64,000 bases of DNA. Source: Bryum argenteum (Eukaryota; Streptophyta; Bryopsida; Bryales; Bryaceae). The notes under the pieces were generated by a model. It searched no databases. It saw only the letters and a program-made list of their open reading frames with translations, and had not been told where the DNA came from. The stretch is taken from assembly GCA_037043015.1 (NCBI GenBank), contig CM073326.1:15632345-15696344 (forward strand), given 5' to 3'. A program made the position numbers and the translations under genes. Positions 20,809 through 32,492 of this stretch are shown in pieces (position 1 is the stretch's first letter; every line of letters starts with the position of its first letter).

Positions 20809-23784
20809 ATGCTCTCTGCTTCATTACCCCTTTGTTCCTGTCCTCCTGCGTCTACTCCTTCTACCTCGTCGTCTTCTTCTTACTTCTCATCACTCTCTTC
20901 TTCTTCTTCCTCACCCCAGTTAAGTTGTTCTTCTTCTCCTTCCTCTTTAATATTGAACAATGCTCCCGTTTCCTTGAGGACGTGCGCTGTGGCTTCTCGC
21001 CCTTTTGCTAGCGCTGGAGGATCCCACACGCATGCGGCTGTTCCGCATTCGAGCGTCGAGACCAAGCTCCGTCTGATGGCGCAGGTGCCGCGATTTTTCC
21101 CTTTTAAGCTGGATCGCACTTTAGGGCATGTGCCGATTCTGAGCGGAAATGAATTCTGCTTTTGATGATTGTGTTCCATGACTCGAATTTGCAAGAGTGC
21201 TGCCTTCTTATCTTTTTTGATTGACCAGCCTTTGTCTAGGTTTTGTAATAAAATTCTGGCTAGGGTTTTGGTGATCGGTTTTGAGTATCGTGAGAATTGA
21301 GCTTTGCAGATGGTAAATTTCTAGGGTAGTGGTTATCATGAGCTTTGAAAGTACCGCCTCGAAGAACTGAATTGCACTTGACGATTTCGATTTTTCGCTT
21401 CTGTAACGAGAATTTCCAAGAGTGCTGTCTCATCGTGCATTTTTAATCCTTTTTGCTCGATCAGCTCTTACCTAGGTGTTGTGCGGAATCTTGGCTAGGG
21501 TTTTGGTGATCGGTACTGATCAATGTGAGATTTTAGAGTTCCAGATATCAAATGAGAGCGACGAATTTTCATACTTTCTAGAGTACTGTGATTACGAGCT
21601 CTGGAAGCACTGAATTGAATTCTATATTCGATGAACCCTTCTAGGCTAGTCACTTACTGTGACGAGAATCTCCAAGATTGCTGCCTTTTTGTTCGATTAG
21701 CTTCTATCTAGGTTGTGTGCGGCCAGGGTTACGGTGATCAGTACTGAGCATTACAGATATCGAATGAGAGTGATGAATTGCCGTCTTTATTTTTGGAATA
21801 GTGAACTCTGGAAGCACCGCATGTAGAAATCGAGTAGCATCCTGCTTTTGATGAGTTGTGCTCTTTATGGCTTATTTCCAAATCTCAAGAGTGCCGCCTC
21901 TTTTATCGATCAGCTTTACCTAGGTTTATGTGGCGAGGGTCCTGTAAGATCGGTACTGAGCAATGTGAGGATTGCAGATATCGAATGAGAGTGACGAAGT
22001 GCCGTATCTGCCAGAGGAGCTGGATGCCGCGGCAATTCCGAAGCATGTGGCCATCATCATGGATGGGAACTCTAGGTGGGCAGAGCGACGGGGATTGCCT
22101 GCCAGTATGGGGCATGAAGCCGGCGTTCGATCACTCAAGGAAGTTGTGAAGCTAGCGCACACGTGGGGCGTTCAAGTTCTTACTGTTTTTGCTTTCTCCA
22201 CGGAAAATTGGTTAAGACCTAAGGTGCATTCTCACCTTCTAAAACAGTCGAACGTTGATACACTCACAAGTCTAGTGACGAGTGCCTAGAAATCAGAGAC
22301 TTTCTATGAGTAGCTTCTTCACTTGCTAACCTCAGCTTCATTACTGAGGGTTGATTCGAGGAACTTTTGATTTTAAACACTTGAAGGTTCTTTGTAATGG
22401 ATCCTCTGTCCATGAAAAGTCATGCCTGGTATTTTTGTAGGAAGTTCATTATGGAATCTTAGGTCTCTTGGCGGCTGATGTTTTTGTCGGTACGGTTTTG
22501 CAGATGGAGGTTGACTTCTTAATGATGCTGTTCGAGAACGTGTTAAAGAACGAATTGACCAGCCTAGCAAAGTAAGTAATAATTCTCCACTCACGTGAAC
22601 TGCTCTTCGAAACGCATACATACTTTGCTCAATGCATTGTGTTCCGATTTCTTTCACCACTATAATAGGGTTCATGTACCGTGGCACCCCAGAAGGAACG
22701 ACTTGTCAGTTGTCTAGTAGTTAGGTGAGAATCAGTATAACGTTCAACTTAGGGTTAGTAGTTCTTAACCATTGCTCTTATGTTTCGAGGGCATAATACA
22801 TACAAGTACAAGAACATGTTGAAGGAATATTTAACTAACGTTGGTTTTTACTCGAGGCGTGAAAGCCCTTTGTATGACCTTTTCTCCTTGTCACTATCGA
22901 GTTTACCAAGTGTCCCCACAACAATTAGTCTTTATCGTAGACAGTGAAGAAAGTGAAGAAACATAAGTAGAAAGATTCTCTCAAGCATTTGAAGGGGTAG
23001 CTGAATGTACATCACGTGGGCAATGTGTGTCACAATTGGTGTCACACTTTATCTAGAATTTTTATCACATACCTACCTTGGTACTTGCATAGATTCAACT
23101 GGTCGTAACTCAACCACGTAGTGACTAGGTTGAAGTAATTCAGATTCAGCTGATGGATATTAGTCTATTGGTGTTATGTCTTCTCATGGTCTCAAACAGG
23201 GGCATGAAGTTCTTCTTCTGTTGATTGGATCTCTTATACAGGGGCATGAAGTTCTTCTTTTTGTTGATTGGATCTGGACCAAGAAAGGTTTCATCACGTT
23301 CAAAAGTTGATAGCATCTCTCTTTGATGGCTTGCAGGGAAAATGTGCGAGTGCACTGCATGGGAGATTTAGCACTCCTCCCGGACTCCCTACGAGACATG
23401 GTCTCCCGAATGGAGGATCTCACAAAACACAACACGGGACTAAAGTTCTGCATAGCACTGAGCTACAGTGGCCGCTCCGACATAGCCAGTGCATGCCAGA
23501 GGCTAGCAGCCAAAGTGGAGGCCGGCGAGCTAAGCTCCTTGGAGGTGACGGAGACCGCAATCGAGGAGGAGCTGAAAACGAGCTGGTTGGGGGAAGCTCG
23601 CAACCCGGACTTGTTGATACGCACTAGTGGGGAGCAACGGCTTAGTAATTTCTTGCTCTGGCAAGCTGCTTACAGCGAGTTTTATTTCGCTGATTCTTTG
23701 TGGCCTGACTTTGGGGTTGCTCAATTCACTGAGGCCCTGCTGGCTTACCAGAATCGGAATAGACGATTCGGTAAGCGCAAATGA
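20809..23784 (+). CDS. cis-prenyltransferase (polyprenyl/dehydrodolichyl diphosphate synthase)
   Basis: Four exons, 20809-21084, 21978-22223, 22504-22571 and 23337-23784, join in frame to 345 residues. The enzyme adds isopentenyl diphosphate units in cis to an allylic primer to make long polyprenyl diphosphates, as in dolichol synthesis. Family signatures are HVAIIMDGNSRWAERRG (about 115-131), GHEAGVRSLKEVV, LTVFAFSTENWLRPK, EVDFLMMLFE, ALSYSGRSDIASA and DLLIRTSGEQRLSNFLLWQ, with WPDF near the end. The MDGN aspartate and the RTSGE arginine, central to catalysis and substrate binding, are present. Residues 1-92 are serine-rich and basic with almost no acidic residues, like a plastid transit peptide, so a chloroplast product is likely. 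An ATG 54 bp upstream in the same frame would lengthen the leader. Intron 1 is made of tandem repeats (see findings). Confidence 0.93.
21180..21977 (+). repeat. Tandem repeats filling cis-prenyltransferase intron 1
   Basis: About four diverged units of 210-235 bp. The anchor TAGGGTTTTGGTGATCGG recurs at about 21261 and 21496, and in weaker form near 21724 and 21935. The second and third units carry a CAG-ATATC(A/G)AATGAGAG phrase near 21546 and 21754 that copies the true splice acceptor and start of exon 2 at 21978. Confidence 0.75.
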
Positions 23785-24417
23785 GAACCCGACAATTTTG
23801 CACCTCCATACCCTCAGTTTTACACATTACCCATTGATTCATGATTCTTTATACTTTCTATTGAGTCCCACTTTCACACTGTTTTGAGGCTTTACTGTTG
23901 GTATAAGTGTACTGCTTGCTTTTTGAGTTCCTTCGGAGGGAGGATGCACTTACCCACTTGCCTTACTGTTGTCGTTTAGTGTTGTGAAGGTGTGGATTGT
24001 GTTATATACATTTTAGTTTGTATCTACAGGGAGGTTTTGGTGTTGAGTCAAACATTACAGATGTTTTTGTTGAAAACATGTGAGTACTATCGTCCCAGGT
24101 AGTTTCAAAAAGTGGGAGCAAGAATACTGTAATTTGTATATCCTTTGAGAAAATATTGGGAGTTTCATGGAGGATTCAATTGTGAGATGATAAGATTTTG
24201 TTCTATATAATAAAGATGACTATGTATTGCAAGCGAGGCATTTGTGAAATCTAAGATTGGAAGTGAAATTTGTTGTTTTTTGAGTCTTGAAAAATTAAAC
24301 TTACCTTGAAGCATTTTTTGTAGGTGACGATGATGGGCAAATGCTATTGGAGGCTTTCTTGTGCGAGATGAATGATTTGACATTTTTATTACAAAATTGA
24401 TGCTTTTCATGATCTCT
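23785..24417. other. 3' flank of cis-prenyltransferase
   Basis: Probably the 3' UTR and then AT-rich intergenic DNA. No gene or repeat was recognised. Confidence 0.5.
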
Positions 24418-24507
24418 TATTTTTTCAAATTAACTTGCAATGCGTATTATTTTTTCAAATTAACTTGCAATGCGTATTATTTTTTCAAATTAACTTGCAA
24501 TGCGTAT
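24418..24507 (+). repeat. Three exact 30-bp tandem repeats
   Basis: The unit, starting TATTTTTTCAAATTAACTTG, is repeated three times without a visible change. Such identity suggests recent slippage. Confidence 0.9.
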
Positions 24508-25689
24508 GTGTATACCATGACAGAGCAAAAAATAGAGCAAAAATTTATTTTTTACAATTATTTTTTACAAAGAGCAATTAGCAAGGTTGGAAAGGAATAT
24601 GAGCATTTTTAAAATTAAAAGTTTCATTAGCCACGTTGGATAGGTCGTAATGCAATTTACATCAAACTTTAATAAACATTAAAATATACAAAACCTTATG
24701 TTTACACCTAAAGAAATTATATTGTATGTGATAAGAATATGTGTGAATCTTGAATCTCAATCAATTAAGGATTGTTTTTGATCTCCAATGAAATGCCACC
24801 ATTAACCAATCTATGAGCTTGAACCCTTAACAATGATGTGTGTTTCACCACATGACTTTAAATAGAAGACTCTACATTCAAATCTAGGTTTTCATATTAT
24901 TATTATGATTTGATAAATGCCATCTCTTCATCGCAATTTGAAGGGCTTAGAAACTAGGCATTTTGCGCCCGCTCGGCAGTTACGTTGGTGGATGGAAGGG
25001 TAGCATAAGTACAATGAATTAGGCCATGAACAAAATTGCTTTTATTTCTGATTACCTTTATTTGTGTTAACATATCAATCAAGTAAGGTATTTGAAGATA
25101 TTCAATAGATCAACCCAAAGTACTGGGATGTGTGATGATAAAAACTTGTACCTATTTAGGCTATATTTTTTATTTAACTTAGCTTGTAAGTAATATCCAA
25201 CAATGAAGATTTTTACCTACATGTAGGGTCCGTTTACCCAATTGTGACCATGAGTGAAAATGTAAACAAACTAAGGTAACACATTTTTCATTTGCAACAA
25301 ACAACTCAAAATTGGATTTTCCATTGATCCCAATTAAATTTACCTTTTCTACACACTTCATATGGAAAATCATGCCCAATACCACTATCACTTAGTTAAA
25401 AGTCAAACCATACAAATAACAAACAATCTCATCAAATTTGGAGCTATGAAGTACAAAATATTTCAATAAAAAGATGGATTTCAATTTCATAATAGAAACT
25501 GAACTACTAAGTGACAACCACCTATAGAGTGACAATTACCTTCACAATTGAGCACTTGACATAAACAAGCAAATTTGTGAAAAGAAATTTACTTACCAAC
25601 TTCTGAAAACAAAATTATATAGTTAAATAAAACCAACATGTAGAAGAAGAGAAACTCCAACCTATTTAGAGCCTATCGTGAATGGAGTA
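24508..25689. other. AT-rich intergenic DNA
   Basis: No supported gene was seen. Only short frames occur, and these are expected by chance. Confidence 0.5.
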
Positions 25690-25905
25690 TTCATTCGACC
25701 TATCGTTGGATGTATGTCCGAGGTCATCACACCAATGGCGGGATTACTAACTCCTCTCGGGGTGAACACTATGCTAGTTCTTACCTAGCGACTAGTGCCT
25801 TAGAGATACCCAACATGGTATCCCCTAAAGGACTTTGAGATACCTATACAACAAGGTCCAAAATCCCCATCATGATTGGGTGGACTATGGTTGTGAGCCA
25901 ACATG
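25690..25905 (-). mobile_element. SINE-like dispersed repeat, copy 1
   Basis: This shares phrases with 44690-45225 and 57325-57520, such as GAGATACCCAACATGGTATCCCCTAAAG (in part), ATGCTAGTTC(T/C)TACCTAG and a CAAGGTCCAAAATCCCC block. The family has tRNA-type box B sequence in the better copies, read on the minus strand. Ends are approximate. Confidence 0.5.
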
Positions 25906-26845
25906 TAAACTAGTAAACGTGTAAACAATAACAAATAGACACCTGAAATTGGATTGACAAAAATGTATCCCTCTTAGTAAAGATTGTGAAATCTCATAAA
26001 TAAAAATGAAGGTAGAATCACAACAACATGAAATTAAAAACTTCAACAAGGTTATGAATGTAGATTCAAGGAAAATACATCAATTGAGGGAAGCGGGAAA
26101 AGGAAACGGAAAGTGACAAGAAACACAAAGTGAAGGAAGGAAATGAGAATTGGAAGGAGGAAACGGGAAGTAGAAGAAGGAAGGGAGAATCAGACGACAT
26201 GGCCGTAGAGATGTATAAGATCGCAATAAGAACAATTCAGGAACATGGTGACATTGAAGTGGCTGTACAAATTCACAGAATTTGCACGGAAAGTCAAAAC
26301 CCTCTCTATGCTACCCTTCCTTCTGAGAATCTCCTCGATGAGATGCATTCAGGCCAATAATTATTTTCCATTACAATGTTTATGAAGAGGTGCAATATAA
26401 TTTTGAAGTTGCTCTTGGGAATCTATGGGACCCACCCAAGCCCGTGAGCATGTTCGATTGAATTTCCACCCAGTTCCAAAGGAAATGGGAACATCCATGT
26501 GAACGAAATCAGTCGACGAACCACTAAACCCTAAACCCAGCATTCTATCGTGGCCATTCTACTGCTCCCCATTCAGTTGAAGCTTTTCACGTAGCTTGTC
26601 TATCACCGTTGCAATCAAGATCACCGCAGTTCAATCTAGACAGGCTCTTCAGATTAAAATTTTCGGCCGCTATCGCCAGAGACGTCTGAATTCTGCAGCT
26701 CATCAAAACAAACTTGGTCCGATTCGGAGCTGATCAGAACTCTTCTCACACAGGCTTCCAGGTTTTTGTTGGACGGGCGAGGTCTCTGCGCATCTTAGGC
26801 TTTAGTTTCAGAGGAAAGCTCGAAAGTTAGAGCAATTCGCGCAAA
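25906..26845. other. Upstream region of the PPR gene
   Basis: It contains a telo-box-like AAACCCTAA at about 26526, a motif common upstream of plant housekeeping genes. A 76-codon plus-strand frame at 26130-26360 is not recognised and may be chance. Confidence 0.4.
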
Positions 26846-28754
26846 ATGAGAGGTGGCAATCAGTTGAATCCTTTGTTGCGCACGTTCAGACGGCTATGTT
26901 TGAGTTCAACATCTAAAGAGGTAGTTACAGAGTTTAGTAGGCGGGACATTCACACAGCGCAGTCTCAGATTAGCAAGAATAGAATCGGAGTAAGTGAATT
27001 TAGGTTAGCATCATGTCTGGATTTTGTGCGAAGCAGCTCAGCCTCGACTGAAGCTACATCTCCAGATGTTCAAGGTATTTGCTCGATTCTCTACTTCAGA
27101 TTTTGTAAAACTTCCTGGCCAGTGAACTTACTTCCATTGTATCTTAAGAGTGGATTGCTATTTTCGTTGTATTTTAACGGTGGATTGCTGCTGCCTAAAG
27201 AGGCACAGAGGATTCCATTCCGAAGGAAAGGAGGTTCAAGATTTGCAAGATCGAGAACAAATTCCGTTGTAATTGCTCTCGTAAGGGCGTTGGAGTCCTC
27301 TCAATCGAATGCTCAAGTGGCTGAGATTCTGGAGCAGCAGTCTCAAGAGCTTTTGCCTAGTAGTTGGCCGTGGCTGCCTCTCTTAGATGCTTTACAGAAA
27401 GGACCGAAACCTCATATTGCAATGGAGGTTTGTACCATCCCATTTCTCTCCTTCTTGTAACCTTCCTTGTAATTCTTCAAGTGTCTTTGCTTAGAGGTAT
27501 GCAACGTGACAGGTATTTAAGTGGAAGAAGAGCAAACTGGGATACGAATCAGATCCAAAGGAGTATGCGAAGATGATATCATTTGCAGGCAGGATCAATC
27601 AACCTCAAGTAGCAGCCGAGCTTTTCAACGAGATGGAGAAGCGAGGGTTAAAGAAAACAGCAGTGGCATACAATGCACTAATTCATTCTTACGGTCGCAA
27701 CAACGAAGCACATAAGGCACTTCAGTTATTTGAGCACATGAAGACTACCATTGATTGCCAGCCAACACTAGTGACTTACAACACTCTTATCAACATGTAC
27801 AGTCGAATGGGTGCAACAGAGGAGATGCAGTCGATTTACAAGGATTGTAAACGGGCAGGTTTTAGTCCAGACAGGCACACATACAACTCTCTCATCTGGG
27901 GCTACATGCGAGCTGGTCATTTAGATCTCATGGAGGAAGCTTTCCACGAGTTGCAAGCCGCTGAATGTCAAGCAGATGTCATTACTTACAACGCTCAGAT
28001 CATTGGATACGCACGAGCAACTGCTGTGGATAAAATGGAGGCCGCTTTTGCAAGCATGCAGAAAGCTGGAATGCCTATCAACTCCATGGTTGGTGAAATA
28101 TTCATCGAAGTGTATAGTCATGTTAAGGATTTCGAGAAAATGGAAGCTGCATTGCAGATAATAGTGAACACTCCAGGTAATCTTTCTGCCCCTTCATCAT
28201 TCAGCTTCTAAGGGGTAAACTTCGTAAGCTTGAAAACTTATCATGGCCATGCTGCAGGTGTTTCATACGGCTCAAGAGTGCATAGCATGATGATAGAGAG
28301 CTATGCAGAAGGGGGTAAGTTGGACGAGATGGAAGCGGCAATAACACGGATGTTTGAGGGCAAGAGAATGTTTGCGTCGCCGAAAACGTTACATGGAGTG
28401 ATTATGGCGTACTCCAGAGCTGGCGAGTATGATCGTCTTGCAAAGACTGTGGAAGTGATAAAGGCTGCAGGGTGGATACTCCAGCCTGCGATTTACAACA
28501 TGCTTATCTTGGAGTATGGGAAAGGAGGTGAATTTGACAAGATGGAGCAAGTGTATCAATCGATGGTGGAGACTTCTGTGAAGCCTACTTTTGACACTTT
28601 CAAATACATGGTTGATGCTTATGAGGCGGTCGATAATGTCGCTGAAGCTGATAGGGTTCTTGGTCTCATGCGGGAGGCTGGCTGTGAACCTCAGTCCAAC
28701 TCTGACCGCATTTGGGCAGATGATGAGAATTTTGGTGGAAGGGTCCGGCATTAG
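26846..28754 (+). CDS. P-class pentatricopeptide repeat (PPR) protein
   Basis: Exons 26846-27074, 27201-27427, 27513-28176 and 28258-28754 join to 538 residues. PPR proteins bind organellar RNA through about 35-residue helical repeats, each repeat contacting one base. Repeats are visible in series: VAYNALIHSYGRNNEAHKA, VTYNTLINMYSRMGATEEM, HTYNSLIWGYMRAGHLDLM and ITYNAQIIGYARATAVDKM. Further ones follow exon 4, such as AIYNMLILEYGKGGEFDKM and DTFKYMVDAYEAVDNVAEA. There are roughly ten repeats and no E, DYW or SMR tail. The N-terminus (MRGGNQLNPLLRTFRRLCLS) is basic and serine-rich, like a mitochondrial or plastid presequence. Intron 1 (126 bp, a multiple of three) also reads open, so retention would not shift the frame; its acceptor is the least certain border. 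The family is large and no ortholog is assigned. Confidence 0.88.
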
Positions 28755-29990
28755 CATGTGCATCGTGTCACCTATTTTTCTGTTCAAAACAGGTGTGGCC
28801 AATAAGCGTCTGACTGTATTCATCCTCAGTTCTGCCATTTAGTGCACCTCTTTACAGCACACATTTGACTTTTACATGGACGGTCGACATTCCCATTTAA
28901 GACTGATAGGTTTACTTTGACCTTCAACAAGAATTAACCAATAATCTACGAAGATACATCTTTTGTCGTGTCTGATTATACTAGCGTATATACATCCTGT
29001 GAATCTGATTGAAGAGATTGTGGACTAGGGTGTGTAGGTTGTAAATGGGCTCTTAGGTAGGAATCTTTTACAAGAAGGGTTGATGTCTTGAATGTTTCAA
29101 CACTGAATTGTAAGTACAGTTTATCAACCACCTTGGAATGTGGTGAAACAATTTGTAGACGTTTTTGGAGGGCTCTAGTGGTGAGTGTTGGGGTTGAAAC
29201 TGATAATTGAACATTCAGCGTGAAGTATGTTCTTGGGGTGAGGGCCATGATATGGTCCTTGTCAAGGATACGAATTAGATTTTTGTTGCACATGAGTAAT
29301 GAGAGGAAACTGAAATTCTCATTGTAGTTGTTTGTTACACTCTTGTTGTCTGTCATGAGTTTTGCTTGATAAATCATGAAATTGATGTATGAATTTCACT
29401 CATAACCTTTCTGCATTGAATTTACCAGATTGAGCACAAGTTTTTGAGTGAAATGAAAAATTACAGTCTTGAGCTCTGAACTCCGCCCTCCACCCTTGAT
29501 TGTATTTTTTCAACTCACCCTCAAATTAGTGTGCAACCCTTTACATTAAAACATAGTAGTACACCATGGAAACAAGTCTGCGAATACATGACATAAAACA
29601 TTGAAGAAACAATCAACACACAATTCGAGACTGACAATCTAATTGTGACTTAGCAAACTCAAAATCCAAGAGAAATAGAAACTTCTTAGAACCGGAATGG
29701 AGGAGTGAAACAGGAAACACGGCTGCTGACTTGGTGCTCACAGACAGGAGTGACGGCGTGGCCGCATGAAAGAGCAAGGAACAGCCTATCCCTTTTGATC
29801 TACCCTTCCTCAACAAATTAAGGCATGCAAAACAAAAAGTTGCACATACTGAGATGATGGGAAGAAAAGCAGGTGTGCGCTGTGTGGCACATTCGGAGCT
29901 CATGCACATCACCAGGCGCATCAAGATGACGAAGTTCACAAATCTACAGCAATGAAGGAAGAGAAGAGACAGGGCAAACCTTGAGTAGCA
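28755..29990. other. Intergenic between PPR and tocopherol-cyclase-like genes
   Basis: No gene is supported. Frames on the minus strand, including the long one overlapping exon 1 of the next gene, are shadows. Confidence 0.5.
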
Positions 29991-32492
29991 ATGGCGCAAA
30001 GAAAAGAGACAGGAGAAAGTGAAGTGATTGCAATGGCCCAGGATGATCACGTGGAGCTCGCTTCGCAGCAGCAGCATCCCATGGATCCTCACGAGCCCAA
30101 TTTCAGCGAGCTTCTGCCGCTGCCCTTGAGGCCATATCCGTCTTTCGAGGGCTGGTTCATTCGCATTCTGGACCCCAGCACGAAATTCAGCGCCGCTGTC
30201 ATTCTCGCCACCAATTACGCCACTGGAGAGAGCCAGGTGACCATCTTGTTCGCGCTTGCCAATGACGATGACGATGGTGAGTCTATCAAGTGTGGGTACA
30301 CTCACGCCGTGGCTATTAAGACGAAGGTGAATCACATTCCTTTGCACAATTCAAACCTCCCAAGAAATGCTTGCTATTCCAGCTTCGTCGTAATTAGAAA
30401 GATGATAAAGATCATTCGAAAGCCTTGTCGATTGCTTCTTGCGTTTCGCTTCGTTGTGAATAATGGAATTAACCCCTAAGCGTCATTCTGTTATGAATAG
30501 AACGTGTTCAATAGCATGCCTTTTCAATGGATGGTACATGGTGAATAATCTGATCGTAATACTGTTCAATAGAGGAATGTACTGTTGGATTTCCCATACG
30601 AAGAGCGCATATGGTCTCTAACGGGGAGGGTATGATTTATTGATTTCGGGCTAATGTTGAGTCTGAGCCCTTGTTGAGTACATGCAATTCGAGCGTTTCC
30701 TGTTTTTATGATGTAACCAGGGCGAGATGATTAAAGAGCTTCGATCGATGGAAAATTCGTTGTAGGTCTTGCATTTCACGAAGAAGGGTCTAATGAGGCT
30801 GTGATGCTACAGGACGCAGGGTTCAAGAGAAGGACAAATGCCAAGCGGGGTTTCGAGCCGGAAGGGTTTGAATGGGAGGCGAAAGGAATCGGGCACATTG
30901 TATTCACTCCTCATGTGACTGACATCGACTTCACCGTTGAAAACTACAATTTCAAAGCTCACTTGACAAAAGAGGTCACTCAGAACTCAACTGCTCAATC
31001 TCAATCACAAACACATGCATGAACTGTTTCAATCTCAAACAGTCAAAACAGTCACAACTCTGTTCGACATTTCGGGTCTTTGAGATTGCTCTCACATCAC
31101 CTTTATATTATTATTATCCGTGTTCTGATGTGAGTATAATGCTTGTACTGTAGTGCAGTTGCTGTGGGATGCGCATGATTCTGAAAAGGGACCAGAAGGT
31201 TGGGCAAGATACGTCAAGGTGCTTCCGACTCACTGGTACGTGTACAGCTTAGGCTCCACAGTGGAATATTCATTCACGAATGTGGAGAAGAAGCTTCATA
31301 GGCGAGGGTCCGCATTCGGACATGTGGAAAAGAATTGGGGTCTCACCTTCCCTGCTGGTCACGTTTGGTTGCAAGCATTTTCCAGCGATAACACGGCTCA
31401 GGTAGTGCTTCTATTTCCATTGTGTGTTTCGTATGTTGTCCCACCCGGGAAGAAGAAAACGGAGAATGAAGTTACCCCCACTTAACTAGTTCAAAATTCA
31501 GCCCAAAATCTCTTGAACTTGTGGCAGATTCTCGAGTATTTTCCGCACCCGGGAAACTTGTGTTCAAAATTCCATATTGAGCATGGTTTTGCTGCCTTCG
31601 TGAGAAGCAAATACAATGTACACTCACAGAAATTATTTACTAGAGCAGAATGTGCAGGATGGTGTATTCTTGTTTTTGAAAATAGCTAGGGGTTAAGATT
31701 ATGCATAGAAATAATGTCAAGTTTCCTTTCTGTACATGCTGTTATCATATTATTGGAAATTGCAGGTCTGTTGCGCAGGTGCTTATTTCAAGACTCCTAT
31801 TGAGAAAATTAGTACTCCCTACATATTTGTATTGGGTTATCGGTCTCCAGAATTGCAGCTGGATTTTCGCACCAACGATGTGGGAGTTTTGTTCAAGGAC
31901 ATGAAAATGGCACCTTCGGAAAGTTCTTTTTCCATCACGGCTGTTGGGCCCTCTCATACTCTCAAGGTACACTTGCTTGACTAATAACTTGCTTGTGCTT
32001 GCTCAATAATAACTCAAATATTAGCATGGGAAATCTGTACTGAAGCTAATAGTGTAAGCATTTTGGACTCTTCTAAGATCTTTTAGGTTTTTCTAAAATG
32101 GTGTCTTAAAAATGGCACTGTGTAATGTGGATTACAGAGCTTTTATGTTTTGATAAGATACATATATATATATATATATATATATTAGCTTTATTTTGAG
32201 TGGTTGATAAAATGCATGGCAGGTGAAAGCTTATTCTTCTTACGAAGCATTCTCACAGCCTGTGTTGGCGCCAGTGACCAAAAGTGAATGGAAACCAGCC
32301 TGTAGGGAGTCATATATGGCCACTGTGGAAATTCAGGTGTACAAGCACCGAGCATGGGGATTTCAAACTCTTGTTGAAAGTTGCAAGTTTGAATTTGCAG
32401 CACTTGAATTTGGAGAAGATTTACTCTCGGAAGCTGAAAAATCAGGAAACAATGGCTTTTTGAGTAGTTTATATAAAAATCTATTTAGTTAG
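29991..32492 (+). CDS. Tocopherol cyclase-domain protein
   Basis: Exons 29991-30276, 30766-30974, 31159-31401, 31766-31966 and 32223-32492 join in frame to 402 residues. The family signatures are PYPSFEGWFIRILDPSTKFS near the start, EGWARYVKVLPTHWYVYSLG and FGHVEKNWGLTFPAGHVWLQ in exon 3, and VEIQVYKHRAWGFQTLVESC near the end. Tocopherol cyclase closes the chromanol ring of vitamin E. The blocks here match that fold, but the protein is shorter than Arabidopsis VTE1 (488 residues). It lacks an obvious plastid transit peptide: the N-terminus is acidic and glutamine-rich. A related cytosolic or otherwise divergent family member is therefore as likely as VTE1 itself. The strong donor GTGAGT at 30277 decides the end of exon 1. 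An (AT)n microsatellite (about 32162-32184) precedes the last acceptor. Confidence 0.85.

Noticed and set aside
26130-26360. A 76-codon charged frame upstream of the PPR gene
   Set aside because: It is unrecognised, starts in low-complexity purine-rich DNA and has no splice or family support.
29613-30347. A 244-codon minus-strand open frame
   Set aside because: It lies antisense to exon 1 of the tocopherol-cyclase-like gene and has no family features, while the plus strand has clear conserved blocks and splice sites.
30469-31695. TTAACCCCTAAG at 30469 and CTAGGGGTTAA near 31685 as ends of one TTAA element
   Set aside because: Real exons of the tocopherol-cyclase-like gene lie between them and the interiors match no other element. 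They are probably chance or solo remnants.
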